A stretch of 64,000 nt of DNA from G965216695 sp965216695 (GTDB lineage Bacteria > Pseudomonadota > Gammaproteobacteria > Pseudomonadales > Azotimanducaceae): the NCBI GenBank assembly GCA_965216695.1, contig OZ244212.1, forward strand, positions 1,302,001 to 1,366,000. The letters are read 5' to 3'. The notes beneath the pieces were generated by a model. It was not told the origin of the DNA. It ran no database searches and saw nothing but the letters and a program-made list of their open reading frames with translations. Both the position numbers and the translations under genes were made by a program. Positions 7,988 to 16,488 of the stretch are shown one piece after another. Position 1 is the first letter of the stretch, and every line of letters starts with the position of its first letter.

Positions 7988-8007
7988 GGGTCAGCAAGCT
8001 GAACCCT
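7987..8007 (+). terminator. Stem-loop after the MarR gene
   Basis: AGGGTCAGC pairs with GCTGAACCCT across an AA loop with one bulged A, starting at the last base of the MarR stop codon. No T-tract follows, so efficiency as a terminator is uncertain. Confidence 0.4.
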
Positions 8008-8158
8008 GCTGTGGGTCGTGAACAGGCGTAGCCAACGCCGAACCGAACGTCTGCTGCAAACTGTTCCTCGAAACTACATCAAGTTATCGGCAACGCAGCC
8101 ACTATATTTACTGCCGCGTGGGCTCAGATCGGCCCAGAGGTGCCGTTCGTCAGAACTA

Positions 8159-8468
8159 CTAGATCGACTCGATGATTTCAGGCAGTTGCACCATGGAAGT
8201 AATGCTAATGGCAGAACTGCTCCCACCTGATGGCGCGTAGTGTATCGATTGCATCCATGCAGCATCGGCTGCGGCTAAACCAACCTCGCTATCCTCTATG
8301 ACGATACAATCGGATGGTTTACTGCCCATAGCTCTTGCGGCATGCAAGCACAATCCAGGATCAGGTTTCCATGTCGCTGAGTTCTGGCAGTAGGTTCAGG
8401 AATGCTTGATTACAGAGCAGTTCGCTGTCTACCAAAGTGCCATCAAGATCGAAAATTAGACATCTCAC
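8159..8468 (-). pseudogene. HAD-family phosphatase remnant with internal deletion
   Basis: On the minus strand a GTG at 8468 opens a frame reading RCLIFDLDGTLVDSELLCNQ, the catalytic DxDGT motif I of HAD phosphatases of the beta-phosphoglucomutase type. After about 35 codons it meets a stop (about 8377). In another frame, overlapping at that point, the sequence resumes as KPDPGLCLHAARAMG then SKPSDCIVIEDSEVGLAAA, which is the motif III/IV region (K..P and IEDS) of the same family. Roughly 100 residues of cap and core between these motifs are missing. It is therefore a broken gene rather than a functional short protein. Confidence 0.75.
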
Positions 8469-8554
8469 CACGAGACTCTAAATCTATGTCGCCAAATACT
8501 AAAGCCTGCTTAGGGACGAACTGAGCGGCCAACAAGAGACATTCCGTTTACCAT

Positions 8555-9277
8555 TCAGATCGTGATGACGTATCCGTCGTGAGCGCATTCTTCAGGAACC
8601 TCGTCAGCTCGCTCAAGCATATTGCTGTGCATATGCGTCAAGACAATACGTTTCGCATCCAAGTGGTCGATGTCTGGATAGTTCAGGTGCCACGGCACAG
8701 CTTTGTCATAGAAGTAGCTCTCGGCAATGAGTAAGTCAACGCCGCTCACCAGACGCGAAAGTTCATCTGTCAGCTCGCCGTCGCCAGTGTACGCAACGCG
8801 CTTATCTCCCAATGTGACGCACACCGCTAGGGGATTCGTTTCTCGTGTGTGGCGTGCTTCAACACAATCAAAGGTAAGATCAGCCACCTCCAGTCGATTG
8901 CCGGGAGAGATCTCGTTGTAGTGCAGCCCGAACTTTGGCTCCATCACGTGGCTTCCGGGAAATAGCGCCTCCTGGACGCGCTCAAGATGTGGTTTTGTGT
9001 CTCTCGGACCCACTATTGTCAACGGTCTTAAACGCTTTGAGCCTAACATCGCGTCGAGCAATAGAAAGGGTATGCCGCCACAGTGATCGCCATGCAAATG
9101 AGTCAGCAAAACCAAGTCAATGGAATTGGGGTCGATTTCTTCTCGCCGCAAACCAATCAGCGACGAAGCCCCAAAATCGATCGCGAATGTGGTCGTCGGT
9201 CCTTCAACTAGAATACATGTCTGGAGGCGGCCACCACTCCCGAAAGCATCGCCAGTCCCGACAAAAGTCACCTTCAT
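8555..9277 (-). CDS. MBL-fold metallo-hydrolase (RNase Z-like)
   Basis: A 240-residue metallo-beta-lactamase-fold protein. It begins MKVTFVGTGDAFGSGGR and carries the metal motif THLHGDHCGG (H60, H62, D64, H65), an EARHTRETNPLAV histidine region, TGDGELTDEL and a final LTHMHSN histidine. The pattern is close to RNase Z and arylsulfatase-type MBL hydrolases, but it is shorter than typical RNase Z and lacks an obvious exosite arm, so tRNA 3' processing should not be assumed. It lies in the AT-richer accessory patch next to a decayed HAD gene. Confidence 0.83.
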   Translation of the reverse strand: MKVTFVGTGDAFGSGGRLQTCILVEGPTTTFAIDFGASSLIGLRREEIDPNSIDLVLLTHLHGDHCGGIPFLLLDAMLGSKRLRPLTIVGPRDTKPHLERVQEALFPGSHVMEPKFGLHYNEISPGNRLEVADLTFDCVEARHTRETNPLAVCVTLGDKRVAYTGDGELTDELSRLVSGVDLLIAESYFYDKAVPWHLNYPDIDHLDAKRIVLTHMHSNMLERADEVPEECAHDGYVITI

Positions 9278-9681
9278 TTTTCTAAGGTTCCAAACTCAAG
9301 AAAAGCACTAAACCGTTAACGGCAGCCCCACCAATCGAATGCCTCCTTGGGGTCGATTTCGCGATTACGAACTCACGATCTCAAGGTCCGCTTACGAGGC
9401 GCCGATTTCAGTTATAGTTCTGAGAAACCCACTCAGAAGGGTCGGAAGTTAACCTCATCCAACAATAGAAATCTGAAACCGTCATTAATGCCATAATCCG
9501 TGTCGCAATTGAACGTTGTTCAACGCATCAAGCCATCGCTGGCGATGTTATTAGCCCTTTCATAATAAATTGCGAAGAATCACCCTTTGCCTAAAGAATA
9601 GCCTGTTGCAGCGCCTCGCCCCTGCACAAGTTCGTTGGCGCAGGTTCTGTCAAACCACGCCAGCGGTTACACCAGCGCGCG
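9278..9681. other. Intergenic stretch, nothing recognised
   Basis: About 400 bases between two reverse-strand genes. It is noticeably more AT-rich than the rest of the window up to about 9600, then returns to high GC. I see no coding signal, repeat or RNA gene. It looks like the right edge of the accessory patch and may carry the promoter of the MBL-fold gene. Confidence 0.5.
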
Positions 9682-10497
9682 TTACAGAATCAGCATCCCG
9701 ATCAGGCCGTTGACGATGAAAATGCCCAGCAACGATATCGCGAAATGCGGTATCCGTTTCTCCTGTGGCACGTCGAGATAGCTCGGAATGATTCCGTAGA
9801 GCAAAACGAGCGAGAAGATGCCGGTCACGATCCCGACGATCGTGCCGAGCCATGGAATCGGCGTCAGAATGTTACCCACGTAAGCAGGTACCAGCGCCAG
9901 CGATACAGCCGCAAACCCGCGATCAAAATCCGGCGTACCGTCGAACATCTCGGCAACGAAACTCACCAGAAAACCGGCCACGCCAATCGAGATAAGGCCG
10001 AACACGACGCCCAGGATCAAACCTCCGACGCCGCGCGCGCCGAAGTTCGGCGAATCCCCGAAAATCCCGAACACGAACGCTCCAACCGCGGATCCGACGA
10101 TCAGCGGGAGTGTCAGCAGCATCAACGTACCGAACCACGGCTGGTTTTCGTCGCGATACTCGGCCCAGGTGGCACGCCAGTCGAACAACGCGCCCTTTAT
10201 CAGCTCAGCCGTACGGCCCAGATCCACTATGTCTCTGGCCTGGTTGGCGGCTGCGCCCATTGCCGCGGATGCCGCAGCGGCGGACTCGGCCGATCTGGCG
10301 GCCGCTTCCTGCACAACCTCCGCCGCGTCATCGACCGCGTCACGAGCGGCATCGGTTGCTCGATCGGCGGCTTCCTTGATGCTGTCCACATCCTCTTCCA
10401 CCCGGGAACGAATGGCGTCGGCGCCTTCGTCCGTTGGACCAGTGTCCTCTGTCGAATTCTCAGGCGCCGTATTCGGGTCTTCGTCCGACGTACTCAT
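9682..10497 (-). CDS. Yip1-domain integral membrane protein
   Basis: A 271-residue protein. The first 90 residues are acidic and Ala-rich, with a likely amphipathic or coiled helix (SIKEAADRATDAARDAVDDA). The rest has about five hydrophobic segments (LMLLTLPLIVGSAVGAFVF, GLILGVVFGLISIGVAGFL, FAAVSLALVPAYVGNIL, LGTIVGIVTGIFSLVLLYG, ISLLGIFIVNGLIGMLIL) with the loop order of Yip1 (PF04893) proteins. The bacterial role of the family is unclear. It begins six bases after the glycosyltransferase stop, so the two form an operon. Confidence 0.75.
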   Translation of the reverse strand: MSTSDEDPNTAPENSTEDTGPTDEGADAIRSRVEEDVDSIKEAADRATDAARDAVDDAAEVVQEAAARSAESAAAASAAMGAAANQARDIVDLGRTAELIKGALFDWRATWAEYRDENQPWFGTLMLLTLPLIVGSAVGAFVFGIFGDSPNFGARGVGGLILGVVFGLISIGVAGFLVSFVAEMFDGTPDFDRGFAAVSLALVPAYVGNILTPIPWLGTIVGIVTGIFSLVLLYGIIPSYLDVPQEKRIPHFAISLLGIFIVNGLIGMLIL

Positions 10498-10503
10498 GAT
10501 TGC

Positions 10504-11535
10504 CTACCTCGCTGAAATTGCGTCTACGGGTTGTCCATGCGTGATCGGGGCCAGATTTTGCAGAAATTGTGCCACGGACCGGTCCCACGAGAACTCGAGC
10601 GCGCGCTCCCGACACCGCGATCGGTCCACGGTCATTGCCTGCGCCACTGCGGAGGCCAGATTTTCGTTCAGCGCGCCTGCACCACTGCTGCCCACAATGT
10701 CCACCGGACCCTGCACAGGATATGCAGCTACCGGAACCCCGCAAGCCAGGGCTTCAAGCATAACCAGTCCGAGGGTTTCCGTTCGACTCGGAAAGACAAA
10801 CACATCGGCTGCGCTGTAGTGCGAGATTAGCTCTGACCCTGATTTAGCACCCAGAAAACGAACATCCTTATAGCGCCGACGGAGCGCCGTCAGCGCGGGT
10901 CCATCACCGACAACGAACTTGGTTCCCGGAGCTTGCAGATCGAGGAAGTCTTCCAGATTCTTCTCCACCGCAACGCGGCCGACGTACATCATATGAGGCC
11001 TGCCGCCGGGCAGTTCCACCGGCGTTTCCGGGCGAAACAGGTCGGTGTCGACCCCGCGCACCCAGCGTACGATGTTGCGGAAGCCATGAGATTCCAGAAT
11101 TCGCTGTAGCGTCGGAGTGGAAACCATCGTTGCACGGGCTGCGCTGTGAAAACGGCGCAGATACGCAAATGTTACCGATTCGGGAACCGCAACGCGCATC
11201 CGCACGTACTGCGGAAACATCGTATGAAACGAGGTTGTGAATGGAACGCGCTCACTCTTCAGGTAGTGTCTGGCCTGCCACCCGAGTGGACCCTCGGTGG
11301 CTACGTGAATCGCGTCCGGGGCGAACGCTTCGATCTGCTCGCGTAGCTTGCGTTGCGACGTAACAGCGATCCGAATGTCCGGATACGTGGGCAACGGCAG
11401 CGTAACGAAGCGGTCCGGACCGATCACCTCGACCTGGTGCCCAAGGTCCCGCAGCCGGGCCGCGGTAGTGTCCAACGCGCGCACCACCCCGTTTACCTGC
11501 GGGTGCCATGCGTCCGTAACGATCAGAATTCGCAT
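10504..11535 (-). CDS. GT4-family glycosyltransferase (GT-B fold)
   Basis: A 343-residue glycosyltransferase. The N-terminus MRILIVTDAWHPQVNGVV and the C-terminal GT4 retaining motif (DVFVFPSRTETLGLVMLEAL, with the following CGVPVAA) are clear, as is MYVGRVAVEKNLEDFL. The start is placed at the ATG at 11535; an extended frame to 11586 begins with non-conserved residues. The closest recognised types are alpha-mannosyl or glucosyl transferases acting on membrane lipids, but the sugar and acceptor are not readable. It is followed by the Yip1 membrane protein. Confidence 0.87.
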   Translation of the reverse strand: MRILIVTDAWHPQVNGVVRALDTTAARLRDLGHQVEVIGPDRFVTLPLPTYPDIRIAVTSQRKLREQIEAFAPDAIHVATEGPLGWQARHYLKSERVPFTTSFHTMFPQYVRMRVAVPESVTFAYLRRFHSAARATMVSTPTLQRILESHGFRNIVRWVRGVDTDLFRPETPVELPGGRPHMMYVGRVAVEKNLEDFLDLQAPGTKFVVGDGPALTALRRRYKDVRFLGAKSGSELISHYSAADVFVFPSRTETLGLVMLEALACGVPVAAYPVQGPVDIVGSSGAGALNENLASAVAQAMTVDRSRCRERALEFSWDRSVAQFLQNLAPITHGQPVDAISAR

Positions 11536-11704
11536 CAGCAACGGTGCCGCGCGCCAACGCGGGCACGGGTCGATTCTCCAGTTCACAGTCCCTGAGGGGA
11601 TGGTAGCGGTCCCGCCCGACGGGGTCTAGCAGCCGCCCGCGACCCCACCGAGGCTGTTGTATCATTCCGACACATCAACACGTTCATCCAAAACAGGGGG
11701 AGCC

Positions 11705-12559
11705 ATGGCGTTCGGACAACCGTGCTTCGGTGTGACCATTTTTCCAACCGATACCGCGATTCAGCCGACCGACGTCGCCCGGGCCGTCGAGGACCGTGGC
11801 CTGGACAGCCTCTTCTTTCCGGAGCACACCCACATTCCGGTCTCGCGACAAACCCCGTTTCCAGGCGGCACCGATCTACCCGAGATGTACAAGCGCACCC
11901 ACGACCCGTTCGTGGCGCTCGGTGCAGCCGCCGCGGTTACCGAGCGCATCCGCCTGGGCACCGGAATCTGCCTGGTAATCGAACGCGATCCAATCACGTT
12001 GGCCAAGGAAGTTGCGTCTCTCGACGTAATCTCTAACGGCCGCGTAGTGCTCGGCATAGGCGCCGGCTGGAACCGCGAGGAAATGGAGAATCACGGCGCC
12101 GACTACGCCCGGCGTTGGCCGATCGTGCGCGAAAAGATCCTCGCCATGAAGGCGATCTGGGCCGACGACGAAGCTTCGTTTCACGGCGAATTCGTGGATT
12201 TCGACCCCATCTGGTCCTGGCCCAAACCCGTACAATCCGGGGGCCCGCCGATCTGGGTGGGTGCGAACTCGAAGTGGGTCTACGAGCGCGTCGCGGAATA
12301 CGGCGATGGCTGGATGCCGATCGGCGGCCGCGGCGGCGGCTTCGACATCGAGCAGATGCGTTCGGCGCTGCAGGCGCGGGGGCAAACCCTCGAGGACATG
12401 GATCTGGCGTTGTTCGGCGCACCTACCAAGGAAGACGCCGTGCGTCGCCACATCGACGACGGCTTCGACCACTTCGTCTTTTTCCTGCCGCCAGAAGGTC
12501 CAGACACCGTGCTGCCGATTCTGGACAAGTTGAGTCGAGTCGCGGAAAACTGCCGCTGA
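11705..12559 (+). CDS. LLM class flavin-dependent oxidoreductase
   Basis: A 284-residue luciferase-like protein of the TIGR03619-like group. The segments GLDSLFFPEHTHIP (about residues 34-47), NGRVVLGIGAGWNREEMENH and PPIWVGANSKWVYERVAEYG are typical. The ATG at 11705 is preceded by AGGGGG; an upstream TTG at 11657 gives a non-conserved extension. Members use F420 or FMN. It is convergent with threonine ammonia-lyase, with a 31-base gap. Confidence 0.88.
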   Translation: MAFGQPCFGVTIFPTDTAIQPTDVARAVEDRGLDSLFFPEHTHIPVSRQTPFPGGTDLPEMYKRTHDPFVALGAAAAVTERIRLGTGICLVIERDPITLAKEVASLDVISNGRVVLGIGAGWNREEMENHGADYARRWPIVREKILAMKAIWADDEASFHGEFVDFDPIWSWPKPVQSGGPPIWVGANSKWVYERVAEYGDGWMPIGGRGGGFDIEQMRSALQARGQTLEDMDLALFGAPTKEDAVRRHIDDGFDHFVFFLPPEGPDTVLPILDKLSRVAENCR

Positions 12560-12590
12560 ACAGTCTGGCAGCGCGCGCAGCGGTTCGAAT

Positions 12591-13796
12591 TCAATCGCGC
12601 CGCTCGGCCTCGAAGCCGCGCTTTGCCAGATTGTCGATCAGATTCTCAACGCGCTCTTCGCCGCGGAGCTGCAGCACCAGCTCAACGACCGTGGCGCGTA
12701 CCGAGGACGCCCGGAACGCCCGCTGATGGTCGAGCTCTATGATATTGCTATCCAGTTCGCCCAACGCACGGGTCAACTCACCGAGGGCACCCGGCACATC
12801 CCGAATCTCGACGGCCAGGCGCACCAGCCGCCCACTGCGAACGAGCGCACGCTGCAAAACGGCTGACAGAATCATCATATCGATGTTTCCACCGGTCACG
12901 ACCAACACAACCCGCTTGCCCCGGCAGAGTTCGGCATGTTCCCGCAGCGCGGCCAGCCCAACGGCGCCGGCGCCCTCTACGACAATCTTTTCGAGTTCCA
13001 GCAGATCGAACACCGACTGTTCTACGGCGTGCTCCGGCACGGTAACCATGTCATCCACAAGGGCGCGGATCATCGGCAGCGTCAGGCGCCCGGGCGACTT
13101 CACGGCAATGCCTTCGGCAACGGTTGCATGTCCCACCGCGTCCGATGCGTCGTCGCGGCCGTGAAAGGCCTGGTAAGCGGCTGCATAGCGGCGCACCTGG
13201 GCACCGTAAATGCGCGTTTGCGGCGAGGTCGCTTTCACCGCTTGCGCCAGCCCTGAAATCAGCCCGCCGCCGCCCACCGGCACCACAATGGCTTCGGCGT
13301 CCGGCACCTGGTCAAGAATCTCTAGCCCGAGGGTACCCTGCCCTGCGATTACCTGCGGGTCGTCGTAAGGGTGAACAATCACGAGCTCCTCGGCAGCAGC
13401 CCGGCGCGTGGTATACGTCAGCGTCTCGTCGAATTCGTTCCCATGGAGACTAACCTCCGCACCGAACACCCGCGTCTGCTCCACTTTCGCGTTCGGCGTA
13501 ATCCGCGGCATTACGATCGTCACTGGAATCCCCAGGCGTTGCCCGTGGTACGCGAGCGCCTGTGCATGATTACCCGCAGACATCGCAATCACGCCGCGAG
13601 CGCGCTCGTCCGCATTCAGCGTCAACAGACGATTGAGCGCGCCACGCTCCTTGAATGACGCAGTGAACTGCAGGTTCTCGAGTTTGAGGAACACCTCTGC
13701 GCCAACGGATTCCGACAACGTACGCGAATGTACGCAGGGGGTAGTATTGATCTGTCCGGCAAGGCGCGCGCGGGCGGCGTGAATCTCTTCCAGCAT
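12591..13796 (-). CDS. Threonine ammonia-lyase with ACT domain
   Basis: A 401-residue PLP enzyme that deaminates threonine to 2-oxobutyrate. The PLP lysine is K49 in TASFKERGA, followed by MSAGNHAQALAYHG and the phosphate-binding VPVGGGGLISG. The C-terminal 80 residues (LVRLAVEIRDVPGALGELTR) form an ACT domain. Length and architecture fit the single-ACT form (TdcB-like or short IlvA) rather than the double-ACT E. coli IlvA. An upstream ATG at 13865 would overlap the divergent flavodoxin gene; the ATG at 13796 starts the conserved helix. Confidence 0.9.
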   Translation of the reverse strand: MLEEIHAARARLAGQINTTPCVHSRTLSESVGAEVFLKLENLQFTASFKERGALNRLLTLNADERARGVIAMSAGNHAQALAYHGQRLGIPVTIVMPRITPNAKVEQTRVFGAEVSLHGNEFDETLTYTTRRAAAEELVIVHPYDDPQVIAGQGTLGLEILDQVPDAEAIVVPVGGGGLISGLAQAVKATSPQTRIYGAQVRRYAAAYQAFHGRDDASDAVGHATVAEGIAVKSPGRLTLPMIRALVDDMVTVPEHAVEQSVFDLLELEKIVVEGAGAVGLAALREHAELCRGKRVVLVVTGGNIDMMILSAVLQRALVRSGRLVRLAVEIRDVPGALGELTRALGELDSNIIELDHQRAFRASSVRATVVELVLQLRGEERVENLIDNLAKRGFEAERRD

Positions 13797-13838
13797 CTTC
13801 GCAGTCCTGGGCGCGCGCAGTATACTCGCGCATTCCCC

Positions 13839-14300
13839 ATGAAACACTTGCTCATCGTCTACCATTCACAAAGCGGCAACACCGCCCGGCTGGCCCGAGC
13901 CGCTGCCAATGGGGCGATGCATCCGGACCTGGACGCGGTCAATGTGCGCCTCCTGCCCGCGGCAGCAGCGGGGAGCCAGGATCTGCTCTGGGCCCACGGA
14001 CTCCTGCTCGGCACACCGGAAAATTTCGGCTACATGTCCGGTGGTCTGAAGCAGTTTTTTGACCGCACCTTCTATCAGGTAGAAGGCAAACTACAGCCGC
14101 TGCCGTACGCGCTGTTCGTGAGCGCCGGCAACGACGGTACCGGCGCGGTGCGATCCGTGCAGCGCATCGTCAACGGCTACCCGTTCATAGAAGTACAGAA
14201 ACCATTGATCGCTCAAGGCGAGCAGAGTGAAACCCACCTCAATGATGTAGGTGAACTGGGCCTGGCGCTGGCGGCAGGTCTGGACGCCGGGGTGTTCTGA
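13839..14300 (+). CDS. Flavodoxin-like NAD(P)H-dependent FMN reductase
   Basis: A 153-residue flavodoxin-fold protein. The FMN phosphate loop is YHSQSGNTARLA (about residues 8-19), and GTPENFGYMSGGLKQFFDRTF is the isoalloxazine-side loop. It is shorter than WrbA. It is divergent from threonine ammonia-lyase with a 42-base gap, and is followed 47 bases later by a FemAB-like gene. Its electron partners are unknown. Confidence 0.83.
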   Translation: MKHLLIVYHSQSGNTARLARAAANGAMHPDLDAVNVRLLPAAAAGSQDLLWAHGLLLGTPENFGYMSGGLKQFFDRTFYQVEGKLQPLPYALFVSAGNDGTGAVRSVQRIVNGYPFIEVQKPLIAQGEQSETHLNDVGELGLALAAGLDAGVF

Positions 14301-14347
14301 CGTGTTCTGCCAAAACGCGCTGCTGCCCGCAACGGCAGACCACTGAC

Positions 14348-15568
14348 GTGGGTCACACGGCTACCGTCGCGCACGACATCGGCGAAATCGACGCCGATGC
14401 GTGGAATGCCAACGCGAACCCCGGATATTGCCCACGCAATCCGTTCCTGCGCCACGAGTTTCTGCTGGCGCTCGAACGCAGCGGCAGCGTCAGTCGCAAA
14501 ACCGGCTGGCAGCCGTTTCACGTCGTCTTGAACGACGACAACGGCCAAACAGTCGGAGTCGCGCCGTTGTACCTGAAGTCCCATTCCCAGGGCGAATACG
14601 TGTTCGACTACTCGTGGGCGGACGCGTGGCATAGGGCCGGCGGCGACTACTACCCCAAGCTGCAGGGAAGCGTGCCGTTCACCCCGGCAACCGGCCGTCG
14701 GCTCCTCACCCGGAGAAGAGACGCAACCGCCGAGCACGCGCTGCTGTCCGCGTGCATCCAGGTTGCCGACCAGGTAGGTGTGTCGTCTCTGCACTTCACG
14801 TTCATGCCGAAGTCCCAGTGGACTACCGCCGGCGAGATGGGGTTTCTGCGCCGAATCGATCAGCAGTTTCACTGGCACAACGCGGGGTACCGGTCCTTCG
14901 ACGATTTTCTGGCGCAGCTCTCGAGCAAAAAACGCAAGAACCTCCGCCGGGAACGGCGGGACGCTGTCGTGGACGGCGTTACGATCGAATGGGTAACCGG
15001 TAGCGACCTGCGCGAGCATCACTGGGATGCGTTCTACAGCTTCTACATGGACACCGGGTCGCGCAAATGGGGCTCTCCCTACCTGACCCGGACGTTCTTC
15101 AGTCAGGTCTCCGAAACCATGCCCGACGATGTCCTGCTGATTCTGTGCAAGCGCGCGGGGCGTTACATCGCCGGCGCGCTGAACTTCATCGGCAGCGACC
15201 GGTTGTTCGGGCGCAACTGGGGCTGCATCGAAGACCACCGCTTTCTGCACTTCGAGACCTGCTACTACCAGGCAATCGACTTCGCGATCGCGCACGGATT
15301 GAATACAGTGGAGGCCGGAGCCCAGGGCGCACACAAGCTCGTTCGCGGCTACCTGCCCGAACCCACCTACAGCGCCCACTGGATACGGGACGCCGGATTT
15401 CGCGACGCAGTGGCGCGGTTCCTGAAAGAAGAACGGTCATACGTGCGCGACGACATCGCGCACGCCGAACGACACACGCCGTTCAAGGCCGACGTAGACG
15501 TCGCGGCGATCCGTGCGCACGAGGCAATCGCCCCGCCTCGACCGCCCAACGGACCAAACGACGACTGA
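14348..15568 (+). CDS. FemAB-like / DUF482 acyltransferase (GNAT superfamily)
   Basis: A 406-residue protein of the PF04339 peptidogalycan-biosynthesis-like group. Typical segments are NPFLRHEFLLALE, FVFDYSWADAW-like (YVFDYSWADAW), YYPKLQGSVPFTP, KKRKNLRRERR and a C-terminal EAGAQGAHKLVRGY. The fold is a tandem GNAT as in FemAB aminoacyltransferases, but the true reaction of the family is not established. Translation appears to start at GTG (14348). The gene ends 17 bases from the convergent DUF3014 gene. Confidence 0.87.
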   Translation: MGHTATVAHDIGEIDADAWNANANPGYCPRNPFLRHEFLLALERSGSVSRKTGWQPFHVVLNDDNGQTVGVAPLYLKSHSQGEYVFDYSWADAWHRAGGDYYPKLQGSVPFTPATGRRLLTRRRDATAEHALLSACIQVADQVGVSSLHFTFMPKSQWTTAGEMGFLRRIDQQFHWHNAGYRSFDDFLAQLSSKKRKNLRRERRDAVVDGVTIEWVTGSDLREHHWDAFYSFYMDTGSRKWGSPYLTRTFFSQVSETMPDDVLLILCKRAGRYIAGALNFIGSDRLFGRNWGCIEDHRFLHFETCYYQAIDFAIAHGLNTVEAGAQGAHKLVRGYLPEPTYSAHWIRDAGFRDAVARFLKEERSYVRDDIAHAERHTPFKADVDVAAIRAHEAIAPPRPPNGPNDD

Positions 15569-15585
15569 TCGCCGTCAGCCTGCGT

Positions 15586-16383
15586 TCAGCCGAGCGCCTG
15601 CGACAGCGCGTCCGCGTACGCTCGAATCCGGCGAACGTTTTCGGGACCCATGCGCATCAGCTGTTTCTGCAGCGTCGAACGGCTTTCGAGGTCCGGGTCT
15701 GCATACTTGTAGTAGACCTTTGGTCGAACCAGTTCAACCCGCTCGGGCAGCACCGGCGTCGCCTGTATCTCCGCCAGAGCCTGCTTCGCCAGCTCGCGGG
15801 GCGAGCGCCGTTCACCCAGCTGGCCCAGTGCTTCCGCCAACAGTGGCTCAACCAGGTCGAACAGACCGACGACCCGGTCTGCCGGTACGGCCGTGAATGC
15901 GCCCACCGCCGCGTCATAGCGCGCGTACCCGTACGGATCCGTGAAAAAGCGTTCACCGTCGCTGTGTACGGGATAGGAGTCTTCCACAGACACAAACCGG
16001 AACTCCTTGCGGGGCAGTGAGCCGCTGGCCGCGCTCACCAGGAAGGTGGCCGCCCGCGGAAGAACGTTGCGCTCTTCACGCCAACCTGAGGGGAGCAACT
16101 GCGCGAGTTCGTCCATCACGAAGGCGTCCGATTCGGCCAGCGGCGGCAACGAAGGGGCTGCAGCCACAGGCGCTTGCAGGACCGGCTCGACGGTCTCTTC
16201 GTCTGGCGACTCGACCGGCGCTTCCGCCGTGTCGCTCGGTCCAAGCTCCGGCTGATCGGTTGCCACAACGTCTGTACCCGCCCCGTCGCGCTCAAGCAGC
16301 GCCGTAATCTCCTGGCGGTATTCGAAACCCAGGATCGCCAGGATTGCTATCGCCACCGCGATGATCATGTAAGCCGGTCGCAT
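15586..16383 (-). CDS. DUF3014 domain membrane-anchored protein
   Basis: A 265-residue protein with one N-terminal transmembrane segment (MIIAVAIAILAILGF), a Pro/Glu-rich linker (about residues 35-80) and a conserved periplasmic domain. LPPLAESDAFVMDELAQLL, FTDPYGYARYDAAVGAF, VEPLLAEALGQLG and RSTLQKQLMRMGPENVRRI are the DUF3014 landmarks. Function is unknown. It is divergent from asnS. Confidence 0.83.
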   Translation of the reverse strand: MRPAYMIIAVAIAILAILGFEYRQEITALLERDGAGTDVVATDQPELGPSDTAEAPVESPDEETVEPVLQAPVAAAPSLPPLAESDAFVMDELAQLLPSGWREERNVLPRAATFLVSAASGSLPRKEFRFVSVEDSYPVHSDGERFFTDPYGYARYDAAVGAFTAVPADRVVGLFDLVEPLLAEALGQLGERRSPRELAKQALAEIQATPVLPERVELVRPKVYYKYADPDLESRSTLQKQLMRMGPENVRRIRAYADALSQALG

Positions 16384-16488
16384 GACTCGATCCCCCCGCC
16401 GCGTTCACTCGGATTACGAGAATCCATTATCATGCGCGCCGACCCGGCAATACAAACCCAGTCGTTCACAGCGACCCCAACCGACACG

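Noticed and set aside
12570..12595. GGTTCGAATTC resembling a tRNA T-loop.
   Set aside because: No flanking stem and no cloverleaf around it.
14213..15379. Long open frame (388 codons) on the minus strand opposite the FemAB-like gene.
   Set aside because: It is a high-GC shadow of a well-recognised protein and shows no family motifs.
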